42,285 nt of DNA from JBEKHT01 sp049511715 (GTDB lineage: Bacteria; Chloroflexota; Anaerolineae; Anaerolineales; RBG-16-64-43), in NCBI GenBank assembly GCA_049511715.1, contig JBEKXU010000028.1:1-42285 (forward strand), given 5' to 3'. The notes below the pieces were generated by a model. That model was not told where the DNA came from. It ran no database searches and was given only the letters and a program-made list of their open reading frames with translations. Made by a program: the position numbers and the translations under genes. The first letter of the stretch is position 1; each line of letters opens with the position of its first letter. This document shows positions 1-8,452 of the stretch, in pieces.

Positions 1-468
1 CAGCAGATCGAACTCGGCTTTGCGATACCCAGCGTCGTCTATCTGAGGATGCAACAATTCCGTCATCACCTCGCCGTGCGATTCATGGAGATACTGAGAC
101 AAACTGATGCGATTCTTTCACCTACAGCGCCTTGGGGACCAACGTATGAAGACACTTGGTTTGCTCGTGCCGAAGGAACAACTGATGGGCGTGAGGTGCC
201 GCTAGACTGCCTGACTTCCCCATACAATTTGGTCGGTATGCCAGCTCTCTCAATCCCGTGTGGGACCAATTCTGAGGGCTTACCGATCGGTCTGCAAATA
301 GCCACTCGCCCTGGATCAGATTCTCTTGCACTTAGTATTGGTTGCCCATGGCAGTCACGCCATCTCGAAAGCCGGTCTCTAGTTTCCCAAGTCGGATTCT
401 ATCCGCCTGGTGGTTGGCGCCTTTACCGATTCAGAAAGCACTCAGAAAATGTGTGGCCCTGCGGATAG
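1..468 (+). CDS. Amidase (GatA/amidase signature family), C-terminal part only
   Basis: The frame is open from base 1, so the gene begins outside the window and only about 155 C-terminal residues are present. The segment NLVGMPALSIPCG followed by GLPIGLQIATRP is the conserved C-terminal block of amidase-signature hydrolases, preceded by the usual 'DAILSPTAP' strand. The Ser-Ser-Lys catalytic triad would lie upstream and cannot be checked. After the GLQIA block the tail (CPWQSRHLESRSLVSQ...) matches the family poorly, so the 3' end may be mutated. It lies before two oligopeptide permease genes on the same strand, a common neighbourhood for amide or peptide catabolism. Substrate is unknown. Family assignment is fairly sure; an intact gene is not. 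Confidence 0.75.
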   Translation, partial: QQIELGFAIPSVVYLRMQQFRHHLAVRFMEILRQTDAILSPTAPWGPTYEDTWFARAEGTTDGREVPLDCLTSPYNLVGMPALSIPCGTNSEGLPIGLQIATRPGSDSLALSIGCPWQSRHLESRSLVSQVGFYPPGGWRLYRFRKHSENVWPCG

Positions 469-486
469 CATAGGTATCCTTGCTAA

Positions 487-588
487 TATGATCCGGGGGA
501 TTTGGAAGCGTTTCTTGAGTTAGGACGTGTGCCGGACGTCATGCTGGATCGTGCAGCCAAGAAGCATATGGGGCGGAGAGCTGGCTAA
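487..588 (+). pseudogene. Possible short coding remnant between amidase and dppB
   Basis: A 33-codon open stretch with no start codon reads DPGDLEAFLELGRVPDVMLD and ends AAKKHMGRRAG before a TAA stop. It looks protein-like in composition, but I do not recognise the family. No ribosome-binding site is present, and the rest of 469-705 shows no other coding signal. It could be the tail of a decayed gene or chance. Confidence 0.15.
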
Positions 589-705
589 CGTCCTTGCATC
601 TGCATTGCGCGAGGGGTAGTTCAATGAGTGCTCTAGTAGGTCAATAGCTTATTGGAGTTGGCAGCCCGAGGGCGAAACGCTGATCAAGGACACCTGGTGT
701 AACTA

Positions 706-1659
706 ATGTCTCAATATCTTGTGCGCCGACTGATCACCTTTATCCCGACTCTGTTTGGGATTTCCATCATCATCTTCTTTGTGATGCATCTGATCCCGGG
801 GGATACTATCACAGCGATGATCGGGACGTCATTCAAGTTGACCGAAGCGCAAACGGCAGCTCTTCGAGCGTACTTCGGACTGGACAAGCCCTTGCCAGTT
901 CAGTATTTACGTTGGCTATGGGCGGCACTCCAGGGCAATTTTGGCTATTCGGCCCGAGACGCTCTGCCCGTGCTCCCATTGATCCTTGATCACTTCCCCC
1001 TGACACTCGAATTGTCAGTATTTTCGATGGCGATTGCACTCCTATTGGGTGTTCCTCTGGGCATTTACGCTGCGGTGAAACGCGATACGACCATCGACTT
1101 GGCGGCACGGACATTCGCGTTGGTAGGTCTCGCGATGCCCAACTTCTGGTTGGGAATGCTTATCATTCTCGTGCTATCGCTCTACCTAGGTCTTGCACCA
1201 AATGCGGGGAATTACGTTGGGTTTTTTGTCAACCCACTGGCGAACTTGAAAGAAATGATCTTCCCGGCAATAACCTTGGGTTTCGCAAGCACAGCGGATG
1301 TAATGCGGATGGTTCGGTCGTCAATGCTGGAGGAGCTTGGTCAGGACTACGCCCGTACGGCACGCGCCAAGGGCCTGTCCGAACGGGCAGTGTTCCTTCG
1401 ACATTGTTTGAAAAACGCTTTGATTCCCGTCGTCACAATCGTTGGACTTGAGACCGGTTACTTGTTTTGTGGTGCAATCATTGTTGAATCGGTCTACGCG
1501 TTGCCTGGAATTGGATGGCTCCTACTCAACGGAATCACCGAGCGGGACTACCCTGTAATTCAAGGCACCATTCTCTTCATTTCGTTTTGCTTCGTCTTGG
1601 TGAACCTGGTAACTGACCTCGTGTATGCCTGGGTCGATCCCCGGATTCGGTATGAGTGA
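706..1659 (+). CDS. dppB: Oligopeptide/dipeptide ABC transporter permease, DppB/GsiC type
   Basis: A 317-residue inner-membrane permease of the peptide/nickel ABC importer class; it forms half of the transmembrane channel with the DppC-like partner that follows. The N-terminus MSQYLVRRLITFIPTLFGIS is the classic DppB first helix, followed by the LIPGD motif. The cytoplasmic EAA loop reads DYARTARAKGLSERAV...RH...NALIP, the contact site for the ATPase. The C-terminus ends WVDPRIRYE, as usual in the family. About six TM helices are visible. The start has only a weak ribosome-binding site but fits the family N-terminus. DppC begins 60 bases after the stop. No substrate-binding protein or ATPase gene is in the window, so the ligand is open. 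GC is lower than in genes beyond 3.6 kb. Confidence 0.93.
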   Translation: MSQYLVRRLITFIPTLFGISIIIFFVMHLIPGDTITAMIGTSFKLTEAQTAALRAYFGLDKPLPVQYLRWLWAALQGNFGYSARDALPVLPLILDHFPLTLELSVFSMAIALLLGVPLGIYAAVKRDTTIDLAARTFALVGLAMPNFWLGMLIILVLSLYLGLAPNAGNYVGFFVNPLANLKEMIFPAITLGFASTADVMRMVRSSMLEELGQDYARTARAKGLSERAVFLRHCLKNALIPVVTIVGLETGYLFCGAIIVESVYALPGIGWLLLNGITERDYPVIQGTILFISFCFVLVNLVTDLVYAWVDPRIRYE

Positions 1660-1719
1660 GTCATGCCGGGGCCGATTCGATAGTCCTCGGCATCGCACGA
1701 ATTCCTGGAGCACCTAACC

Positions 1720-2547
1720 ATGAGCGCAATCTTGAAGTTCGTTCGCTATCGCAGTGCATTCGTAGGATCAGTCATCGTTGCAATCTATTGCTGTCTAGCC
1801 ATTTTCCCAGGGCTTGTAGCACCTTATTCGCCCCTAGACCAGCATCCAATTGATCGGTTACGGCCGCCCAACGCAACCTACTGGCTTGGCACAGACGAGT
1901 TCGGTCGCGATCAGCTAAGCCGAATTATATATGGGGCCAGAAACTCGATGGGCATAGCGCTTTCTTCCATTGCGATTGCTCTGTTTTTTGGGACAGTCCT
2001 TGGGATGATTGCGGGTTATTTCGGCGGAGCGGCAGACAGCATCATTATGCGAATAATGGACATGTTTTTTGCCTTCCCCTCCCTCCTCCTGGCGCTGTTC
2101 ATCGTCACCGCCCTCGGGCCGGGGGCGGGAAACACGATCCTGGCGATCGCTCTTGTCTATCTTCCGATATTCGCCCGCGTCGCCCGGGCTCCGGTTCTCA
2201 CGCTCAAGGAAAGGGAGTTTGTCCAGGCGGCGGTGTTGATTGGGGCTCGCGATTCTCGCATCCTGGTACGTCACATATTGCCCAATCTTCTTGCCCCGCT
2301 CATTGTGACAGCCACCTTGGCGTTATCGTGGGCCGTGCTAACCGAAGCAGGTTTGAGCTTCCTTGGATTAGGAACGGTGCCGCCCAACCCGTCCTGGGGT
2401 AGTATGTTGAGCGATAGCAAGACCTTGATGGAATTCGCACCTTGGACGACTATCTTTCCGGGATTGGCCATTCTATTTTGCGTACTGGGTTTCAATTTCC
2501 TTGGCGACGGCCTACGCGATGTTCTCGACCCGCGCATACGCGCGTAG
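1720..2547 (+). CDS. dppC: Oligopeptide/dipeptide ABC transporter permease, DppC type
   Basis: A 275-residue partner permease to the preceding DppB-like protein. It begins with the short N-terminal helix typical of DppC/OppC, then the periplasmic motif YWLGTDEFGRDQLSRIIYGA, which is diagnostic for DppC. The EAA loop is EFVQAAVLIGARDSRIL...HILPN. The C-terminus has LSFLGLG, PSWGSM, NFLGDGLRD and VLDPRIRA, all standard. A GGAG lies about nine bases upstream of the ATG. Importers of this class normally continue with dppD and dppF ATPases; here the next kilobase holds no intact gene, so the operon is truncated or its ATPases lie elsewhere. A weak 4-bp hairpin plus T-tract overlaps the 3' end near 2531-2557. 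Confidence 0.93.
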   Translation: MSAILKFVRYRSAFVGSVIVAIYCCLAIFPGLVAPYSPLDQHPIDRLRPPNATYWLGTDEFGRDQLSRIIYGARNSMGIALSSIAIALFFGTVLGMIAGYFGGAADSIIMRIMDMFFAFPSLLLALFIVTALGPGAGNTILAIALVYLPIFARVARAPVLTLKEREFVQAAVLIGARDSRILVRHILPNLLAPLIVTATLALSWAVLTEAGLSFLGLGTVPPNPSWGSMLSDSKTLMEFAPWTTIFPGLAILFCVLGFNFLGDGLRDVLDPRIRA

Positions 2548-3620
2548 TCTTCCTTTTTGGTCCAGACCCCGCCTCCGAGAATGCCTTGTCAAAAAAAGTA
2601 CCGGCGATTATGGGGGCGCATGCCTTAGGAATCCACTGAGGGACAGGAAGAACCGACTCCATCATGATCCGGCTGCAATCCGCGTGTTGACATCCTGCAA
2701 GGAGAAGACGCAACCTAGGCTTAGATCATCTCGATTATGAACCCCACGATCGCCTTGGGGTGGTGAGGGGCAAGATTGCGCACCGAATTGGCACTGACCA
2801 TCTTGAGGTTGCGAGCCTGGCAGTCGGAAGTGAGCATGCCGTCAATGAACCTGTGTGGCTCGATCGCGAACCAACGATCTGGTGAGTGCGGGCCCAACAG
2901 CCGGACACAGGCCCCCGTTGCTGGTGCGTCCTAGCCGATCATGCTTGGGTTGGCCGGCCTGCAACCCGGTCAAGAAAAGCACAACCGAAACCCAGAGGCG
3001 TCGGTTCGTGTCAAGGTAGCGGCATCTGAACTCGGCCCACAACAGACGAGGAGGCGATGGGGATTTCTGTCAAGTTGGCAGACTGCTACCACCCCTCCCA
3101 GAGGAATTCTTTTCGCCTCTGTCATCCCAAAGTTCTAGCCAATCAGCTGTCAGTGAACTCGCCTATCCGTTGCTGCACCAACTGACCAGGGCGGCGCGAA
3201 TAGCTGGGTTGTTGAAAGAGGAGAGCCAGAGCATATCCAGAATAGGATCATTGCTCTCAAGCCCACCAGATTGGCTGTAAAGGAGGGTATCGTCAGGTGC
3301 CAGCTCTCGGCAGTGCTGGGTGGAATAGTCCCGAACCCCAACGGAATAAAGAATAGTTTCGCCACAACCACGATTTGACATCCTTGCGACATGGTAAGTT
3401 GTTGCGAGGGGACTGCAATATGCCCGTGTCCCTTCATCCTATTCCCACTGACAGAATGGCTCCAGTGCGACACCGCTGCTGGGAATGCCCATCAAAGGAG
3501 TCGCGGCCGAACTTACCTTAGTAGGTTCGCGCCACTTGCGGGTACACTTCCTCTAGCTTGCCTCAGCAGAAGTGCCTGGTTAGGCTAGTTCGGTGAGCCG
3601 AATATGGAGAGGCGAAAACG
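2548..3620. other. About 1.07 kb without an intact gene; degraded sequence
   Basis: Only broken open frames are seen. One minus-strand frame (2721-2930, listed separately) looks like a decayed coding tail, and a second minus frame near 3163-3381 (72 residues, containing SFNNPAIRAALVSW) is protein-like but unrecognised and has no ribosome-binding site. The composition matches the AT-richer left part of the window. The 3' parts of the dpp operon would be expected here but are absent. Confidence 0.5.
2721..2930 (-). pseudogene. Decayed C-terminal gene fragment, family unrecognised
   Basis: Reading the minus strand from just after a TAG (2931-2933) to a TAA at 2721-2723 gives 69 codons with a convincing protein texture: RLLGPHSPDRWFAIEPHRF, then IDGMLTSDCQARNLKMVSAN and a hydrophobic end. 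There is no start codon, and upstream sequence continues only in another frame (near 2934-3040), as expected for a frameshifted gene. I do not recognise the family. A chance frame is possible. Confidence 0.3.
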
Positions 3621-4625
3621 ATGAAGGCTAACCCCAAACCGAAGATCGCCGTCGTCGGGGCGGGCGCAATTGGCAGCCTGATCGGCGGGTTGCTGGCGCG
3701 TGCCGGAGAAGATGTCACGCTGATCGGACGACGGGCCCACGTTGAAGCCATGCGCGAGAACGGCCTGCGCATCGAGGGCGTGCTGGGCCCCCTGACCATC
3801 CCGGTCCGTGCGGCCGAAACCCTGGACTTCCGGCCGGACCTCGTGCTGCTGGCCGTCAAGACCCAGGACGTCGAAACCGTCTGTGACCAAGCCCAGGCGC
3901 ATATCCAGAGCTCCACGATCGTCACCCTGCAGAACGGGGTGAGAAGCGACGACATGGTCGCCTCCCGAGTGCCCAAAGAAGACATCGTGAGCGGGGTCGT
4001 GATGCTGAATGCCCAGTTTCTAACCCCTGGTCACATCACATACGCGTATGCCGGCTCGCTGCTCATCGGCGAAGCGTTTGGCAATAACGGCCAGAGGGTG
4101 CGGGAGATCCAGGCGCTGCTCAGCCGCGCGGTCCGGACGGAGATCAGCGACAACATCCGGGGCGCCCACTGGACCAAGCTGCTCCTGAACAATCTGGGCA
4201 ACGGGCTCGAAGCGATGACGGGGCTGACCGTCAGTGAATGCATGCGCCACGCCGGGCTGAGGAGGATCGGGATCCTGGCGCTCAAGGAGGGGCACCAGGC
4301 CATCGGAAAAGCGGGCATCCGCCTCGCGCCCATCCCGCGGATTCCGGCGCCGGCCCTGGGATTTATTATCCGCTCTCCCGTGCCGGTTTCCGCCTGGACG
4401 CTCAGCCTGTCGATGGGATCGCTGAAGACCCTCAGCTCCACCCTGCAAAGCCTGCGCCGTGGCCGGTCGACCGAGATTGACTACCTCAACGGGGAAATTG
4501 TCCGGCTGGGGCAGCAAATGGGTATGGCCACCCCATACAACTCCAAAGTGGTTGAGATCGTCAAAGAAGTGGAGAAGACCGGCCAGTTCCTAGCCCCCGA
4601 CGAGCTGGTCCGCCGCTTTCCATGA
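3621..4625 (+). CDS. panE: Ketopantoate reductase family protein (ApbA/PanE)
   Basis: A 334-residue NADPH-dependent 2-dehydropantoate 2-reductase-like enzyme; the characterised reaction makes pantoate for coenzyme A synthesis in the cytoplasm. The Rossmann signature GAGAIGS is at residues 13-19, followed by the NADP-type 'GRR' after the second strand. The C-terminal ApbA domain carries HWTKLLLNNLGN (the lysine corresponds to the catalytic one in PanE) and TEIDYLNGEIVRLG, the conserved pantoate-binding block. Start supported by GGAGAGG nine bases upstream. It stands alone, convergent with the CDF gene and with no pan neighbours, so a paralogous role in other 2-oxo-acid reduction is possible. 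GC rises clearly from this gene onward. Confidence 0.88.
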   Translation: MKANPKPKIAVVGAGAIGSLIGGLLARAGEDVTLIGRRAHVEAMRENGLRIEGVLGPLTIPVRAAETLDFRPDLVLLAVKTQDVETVCDQAQAHIQSSTIVTLQNGVRSDDMVASRVPKEDIVSGVVMLNAQFLTPGHITYAYAGSLLIGEAFGNNGQRVREIQALLSRAVRTEISDNIRGAHWTKLLLNNLGNGLEAMTGLTVSECMRHAGLRRIGILALKEGHQAIGKAGIRLAPIPRIPAPALGFIIRSPVPVSAWTLSLSMGSLKTLSSTLQSLRRGRSTEIDYLNGEIVRLGQQMGMATPYNSKVVEIVKEVEKTGQFLAPDELVRRFP

Positions 4626-4826
4626 CGCCGGCGGTGTGCCAGGTCGTCCCCCTCGTGCTCCATTCGTGGAAACCCCTTGGCAAGGGCCGGAGCGCATCGG
4701 TGCGCCGGTTGGATTCAATGAAGCGGGAATAGAGGGAAGGGGGGAATTCGGGCCTTGGACGGTCCGCGATAAAGGAGGGAGGGGCCGCGCGCCAGGGCTG
4801 TGGCGCGGGCTCCCGCCTGCGGGATC

Positions 4827-5453
4827 TCAGGCACGAGCGCTTTGCGAGTTTTCGAATGCCTCCAGCGTTTCTGGTATGAGCCAGATCAGAAACGCCAGCG
4901 CTGCGGCGTTTTCAACCCACCACCAGCCGAGAAGGGCATGCAGGACCAGCCCAAGCAGGACGGTTCCCGCCAGGAAAGCGCAGGTGATGGAACTGACCGC
5001 GTCGCCCGCCAGGGCCTCACTCGGGATCTGGCTCGAAATGCGGCGCTTGGCCGCGGCCAGGCAGGGCATGATCACCACAGCCGCCGCCGCAATCCCAATC
5101 CCGAGCCTGGAGCTCTCGGATTCTGTACGGACGAGCAGGCCGTAGGCGGCGGAGATCAGGAGGTAGGCGCACAAGAGGGCGAGCGCGATCGCAACCCCCC
5201 GCGACGCCCTTTGCTCGGCTTTCTGGACCTGCTCCAGAGCCTCGCCCCGGGTCTCCACGAGAAGACGCCAAAGCAGCAGCGCCCCGCTGGCCAGTTCGAT
5301 GAGACTGTCCATTCCGAATGCGATCAGGAGCAAACTGCCCGCCGCGATTCCCGCTGCGAGGGAGACCGCCGTTTCCACAACGATCCAAGCGAGGGAGAGG
5401 AGTTCAACCTGGACTCCCCGGCGCACCAGCGAGGCGCGCGTCGCCTGGCTCAC
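4827..5453 (-). CDS. CDF-like cation transporter, membrane domain only
   Basis: A protein of about 208 residues with five to six hydrophobic helices and no cytoplasmic C-terminal domain. The second helix has FGMDSLIELASG, with acidic residues spaced as in the DxxxD/HxxxD metal site of cation diffusion facilitators, and helix five has GDAVSSI. Family members export Zn, Co, Fe or Mn by proton antiport. I chose GTG at 5453, which overlaps the TGA of the upstream stress-protein gene in a GTGA arrangement typical of coupled translation; an open extension to 5543 would overlap that gene by 94 bases. As the last gene of the MntR-MntH operon it may be the export arm of Mn/Fe homeostasis. Exact metal and family subgroup are inferred. 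Confidence 0.7.
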   Translation of the reverse strand: MSQATRASLVRRGVQVELLSLAWIVVETAVSLAAGIAAGSLLLIAFGMDSLIELASGALLLWRLLVETRGEALEQVQKAEQRASRGVAIALALLCAYLLISAAYGLLVRTESESSRLGIGIAAAAVVIMPCLAAAKRRISSQIPSEALAGDAVSSITCAFLAGTVLLGLVLHALLGWWWVENAAALAFLIWLIPETLEAFENSQSARA

Positions 5454-6361
5454 GCCTCCCTGCGCTTGGGCTCGAAAAGGGGGATGAGCAGCGAGGGGAT
5501 CCTGGTTCGCTGCACGACTTTCGGCGCAACGCTGCGCGCCCAAAAGGCATCCATACCCGCCTTACGGTGGGTGCTTAGGAGGATCAGATCGGCTCCGGAC
5601 TCCTCGGCGATCTTGGCAATCGTCGTCGCCGGATCGCCGCGCGTCATCTCGGCGGAGGCCTTCAGACCCGCGCCCTGTAAGCGTTCGAGCTGGGCGGCCA
5701 GGTCCCGCCTCGCGTTTTCTTCTTCCATGTCGAGAACCGCCTGCACGGTGGCCGGCATGAGATTGCCGGTCGCTGCATCCTCCCCGGCCAGCGTGGAAAA
5801 GGTCGGGGTCACGCACAGGAGATGGACCTCGGCGCCGAAGATGCGGGCGAAGGATTCTGACATCGGCAGGCTCTCTTCGTGGATCCAATCGGGGTCCAGC
5901 GGGACGAGCAGCTGGTCGAGTTTGAAAGGAGGGCCGCCCGGTTTGATCAGCAGCAGGGGGATCTTGCCCCTGGCGACGACCTGCTGAGCGATGCTTCCGA
6001 AGAGCACGTCGCGGATTCCGCCGCGTCCGTGCGTGCAGATGACGATCAAATCGGGCTGGATTTCCGAGGCCGCGTGTTCCACGATGCTGCGGACCACGTC
6101 GGAGACGGGGGCCGTGTGGACGTGCGTCTCCACGCCCACGTCGGGAGGAAAGGCGCGCCGGGCGGTCTCCTTGAGATAAGCTTCGGCCTCATCCGGCTTC
6201 GTCAGGTGAGAGTCGCGGTGAACCTCCGCCGGGGCATCCTGTTCGATCACGTGTAGCAGGGTGACATGTGACTTGAGCTTTTGCGCCAGGTATGCCGCGG
6301 GCCCAAGGGACGCTTCGGAAAGTTTCGAGCCATCGAGGGGAACGAGGATGTGGTTAAACAC
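5450..6361 (-). CDS. Universal stress protein with two Usp domains
   Basis: A cytoplasmic protein of about 303 residues made of two UspA folds. Domain 1 starts FNHILVPLDGSKLSEAS and has the nucleotide-loop HGRGG...FGS near its end. Domain 2 starts LDQLLVPLD; its equivalent loop is HRKAGMDAFWARS, where the second glycine of the G-S/T pair is replaced, so ATP binding there is doubtful. The GTG start at 6361 places the first beta strand directly at the N-terminus, with GGAAGGGA seven bases upstream, 11 bases after the MntH stop. The frame stays open upstream into mntH, but that extension is not Usp-like. Its position between the metal importer and the CDF gene suggests a metal or redox stress role. 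Confidence 0.88.
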   Translation of the reverse strand: MFNHILVPLDGSKLSEASLGPAAYLAQKLKSHVTLLHVIEQDAPAEVHRDSHLTKPDEAEAYLKETARRAFPPDVGVETHVHTAPVSDVVRSIVEHAASEIQPDLIVICTHGRGGIRDVLFGSIAQQVVARGKIPLLLIKPGGPPFKLDQLLVPLDPDWIHEESLPMSESFARIFGAEVHLLCVTPTFSTLAGEDAATGNLMPATVQAVLDMEEENARRDLAAQLERLQGAGLKASAEMTRGDPATTIAKIAEESGADLILLSTHRKAGMDAFWARSVAPKVVQRTRIPSLLIPLFEPKRREA

Positions 6362-6372
6362 AGCGTCCCTTC

Positions 6373-7710
6373 CTAGAAAATGATCTGGTACAGCAGGAAA
6401 ATGTTGAGTGCCACGATCAACGCCGCGGCGATGCCGGCGGCGACCGTGGTGACGGGGTGATTGGCCAGAACCCCCATGACCTTGCGCCGCGCCGTATACA
6501 CCACGAGGGGAATGACGGCCGAGGGAAGGCCGAAGCTCAGCACGACCTGGCTGAGCACCAGAGCGCGGGTTGGGTCCACCCCCAAGGCGATCACGATAAA
6601 GGAAGGCAGCATGGTGGTAACGCGCCGGACCCACAGCGGGATCTTGAAGTCGACGAATCCCTGCATGATGACCTGGCCCGCCATGGTCCCTACCGTGGAG
6701 GAGGAATGGCCGGAGGCCAGAAGCGAGATAGCAAAGATGGTCCCGGCCGAGGCTCCCAGCAGGGGCGTGAGCGTCCGGTAGGCCTGTTGAATCGTGGCGA
6801 TGTTGCTCATCCCATGCGCGTAGAAGGTGGAGGCCGCCATAATCAGCATGGCCATGTTGACTAGTCCAGCGAGGGTCATCGCGATCACGACGTCCACCCG
6901 CTCGAAGCGCATCAGCCGCCGAAGCTGCTGGGGGTCGTGGGTGACGATGCGCCCCTGGGTCAGACCTGAATGCAGGAAGATCACATGCGGCATCACGGTG
7001 GCGCCCAGAATGCCGGCCGCCAGGACAATGCTTTCGGGCCCCGAAAGCTGGGGAACGACGCTATGGTATACAACCTGGCCCAAATCGGGCCGGTCGAGGA
7101 CGGTCTCAACGAGAAAGCAGACTGCAACGACTCCGACCAGCCCGGTGATCAACGCTTCCAGGGGACGGAATCCCTGGTTCTCCAGCAGCAGGACGACCAT
7201 CGCCAGCCCGCCCATCAGGAGCCCCGGGACAAGCAGGGGCGGCCAGCCCGAGAAGGCGGCGAACTCGTTGAACAGGCCGGGAAAGAGCAGGTAGATCCCG
7301 AGCGCCGCGCCGAGGAATTCCGTCAGGTCCGTGGCCATGGCCACGATTTCCATGACGATCCACATGACCAGGCGGCCCCAATTGGGGTAGTGGTCGCGCA
7401 TGGTCTCGGCCAGGTTCCTGCCGGTGGCGATGCCCAGCTTCGCGGCCAGGTACTGGATCAGCATCGCCATCAGATTGCTGGCCAGGATCACCCACAGCAG
7501 CCGGTACCCGAACAGGGCGCCGCCCTGCAGGTTGGTCGCGTAATTGCCCGGGTCGATATAGGCGACGCAGGCGATAAAAGCGGGGCCCATAAACGGCAGG
7601 AGGCGTCCGAGCAGGTTCTTCTTGCTCCTGCCTTCCAGCACTTCATGCGCCGATCGCAGGGTGCCGGCATCGCTTGAACTTTCGGAAAGGGGTGGCTCTG
7701 GGCTGGTCAC
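6373..7710 (-). CDS. mntH: NRAMP divalent metal (Mn/Fe) transporter, MntH
   Basis: A 445-residue proton-coupled Mn2+/Fe2+ importer of the inner membrane. Transmembrane helix 1 carries the metal-binding motif DPGN (Asp53, Asn56) and helix 6 carries MPH (Met240, His242), the two unwound-helix sites of the LeuT-fold NRAMP family; eleven or so helices are visible. I chose the GTG at 7710, with AGGG upstream and 19 bases after the mntR stop; a TTG at 7746 would overlap mntR. The adjacent DtxR-family regulator and the palindromes at 9170-9195 point to metal-dependent repression of the whole operon. Identification is firm; preference for Mn over Fe is inferred from the regulator. Confidence 0.93.
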   Translation of the reverse strand: MTSPEPPLSESSSDAGTLRSAHEVLEGRSKKNLLGRLLPFMGPAFIACVAYIDPGNYATNLQGGALFGYRLLWVILASNLMAMLIQYLAAKLGIATGRNLAETMRDHYPNWGRLVMWIVMEIVAMATDLTEFLGAALGIYLLFPGLFNEFAAFSGWPPLLVPGLLMGGLAMVVLLLENQGFRPLEALITGLVGVVAVCFLVETVLDRPDLGQVVYHSVVPQLSGPESIVLAAGILGATVMPHVIFLHSGLTQGRIVTHDPQQLRRLMRFERVDVVIAMTLAGLVNMAMLIMAASTFYAHGMSNIATIQQAYRTLTPLLGASAGTIFAISLLASGHSSSTVGTMAGQVIMQGFVDFKIPLWVRRVTTMLPSFIVIALGVDPTRALVLSQVVLSFGLPSAVIPLVVYTARRKVMGVLANHPVTTVAAGIAAALIVALNIFLLYQIIF

Positions 7711-7729
7711 AATTGCGATTCCCTGTGCT

Positions 7730-8407
7730 CTAGAGGATTTCCACAAAGACCTGGCTCGTAACAGGGGGACCGAGGATGGACTCTTTCTTCCGCCCCCGGA
7801 CCTTCAGATGCATGGTCTGGTCGAAAGGCGACACCGCCAGCACTTTCAGGCGCGCCCCCGGGACCAATCCGAGCTTCTCGAGGTAGCGCAGGATCTCGGG
7901 ATTCCTTTCCTGCACCCGGCAAACGGTGGCTGCCTGGTCCGGCTGCAGCGAGGAAAGCGAAACGCTCTTGTCCGCCGGCATGACCAGATCGGCATTCGGG
8001 ATCGGATCGCCGTGCGGGTCCCGATCGGGGTCTCCCAGGGAGGCCGCCATGCGCCTTTCGAAGTCCTCGGAGATGGCATGTTCAAGCTTCTCGGCCTCGT
8101 CGTGAACTTCATCCCAGGAATACCCCAGGGTTTGAACGAGCCACGCCTCCAGCAAGCGGTGGTGGCGGATTACCTCCAGGGCAGCCCGCCGGCCGGCGTG
8201 GGTAAGCGTGACGCTGCGGTACTTGCGGTAGGAAACCAGTGCCGGCCGGGCGGACGAGAGCCTTTGGATCATGCCCGTCACCGAGGCCGGCGCAATGCCC
8301 AAGCGCTTGGCGAGGGCCGTCGTGCTGGCGGTCCCGCCGCGTTCGCTGAGCTCGTAGATCAGCTTCAGATAGTCCTGAATGGAGTCGGTCAGAGATTCCG
8401 GCATCAT
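7730..8407 (-). CDS. mntR: DtxR/MntR-family metal-dependent transcriptional regulator
   Basis: A 225-residue iron/manganese-dependent repressor. The N-terminal winged helix-turn-helix covers about residues 5-65 (DYLKLIYELSERGG, then LAKRLGIAPASVTGMIQRL). The dimerisation and metal domain follows, with HHRLLEAWLVQTLGYSWDEVHDEAEKLEH, here split by its histidines and acidic ligands (HHRLLE, EVHDEAEKLEH). A C-terminal FeoA/SH3-like domain spans about 150-225 (LGLVPGARLKVL). Start set at the first ATG of an ATGATG pair, with AGGGAG nine bases upstream; a TTG three codons earlier is less likely. It likely controls its own operon by binding the TTAGGC-type palindrome upstream of the first gene. Mn versus Fe sensing cannot be settled here. 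Confidence 0.9.
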   Translation of the reverse strand: MMPESLTDSIQDYLKLIYELSERGGTASTTALAKRLGIAPASVTGMIQRLSSARPALVSYRKYRSVTLTHAGRRAALEVIRHHRLLEAWLVQTLGYSWDEVHDEAEKLEHAISEDFERRMAASLGDPDRDPHGDPIPNADLVMPADKSVSLSSLQPDQAATVCRVQERNPEILRYLEKLGLVPGARLKVLAVSPFDQTMHLKVRGRKKESILGPPVTSQVFVEIL

Positions 8408-8452
8408 TTCCTGCAACTCCCTTGGCGGGTCGGCAGGGAGAAGAGGCCACGG

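Noticed and set aside
4800..5987. 395-residue plus-strand frame over the CDF and Usp genes
   Set aside because: It is antisense to two genes with clear family motifs and has no ribosome-binding site or family resemblance.
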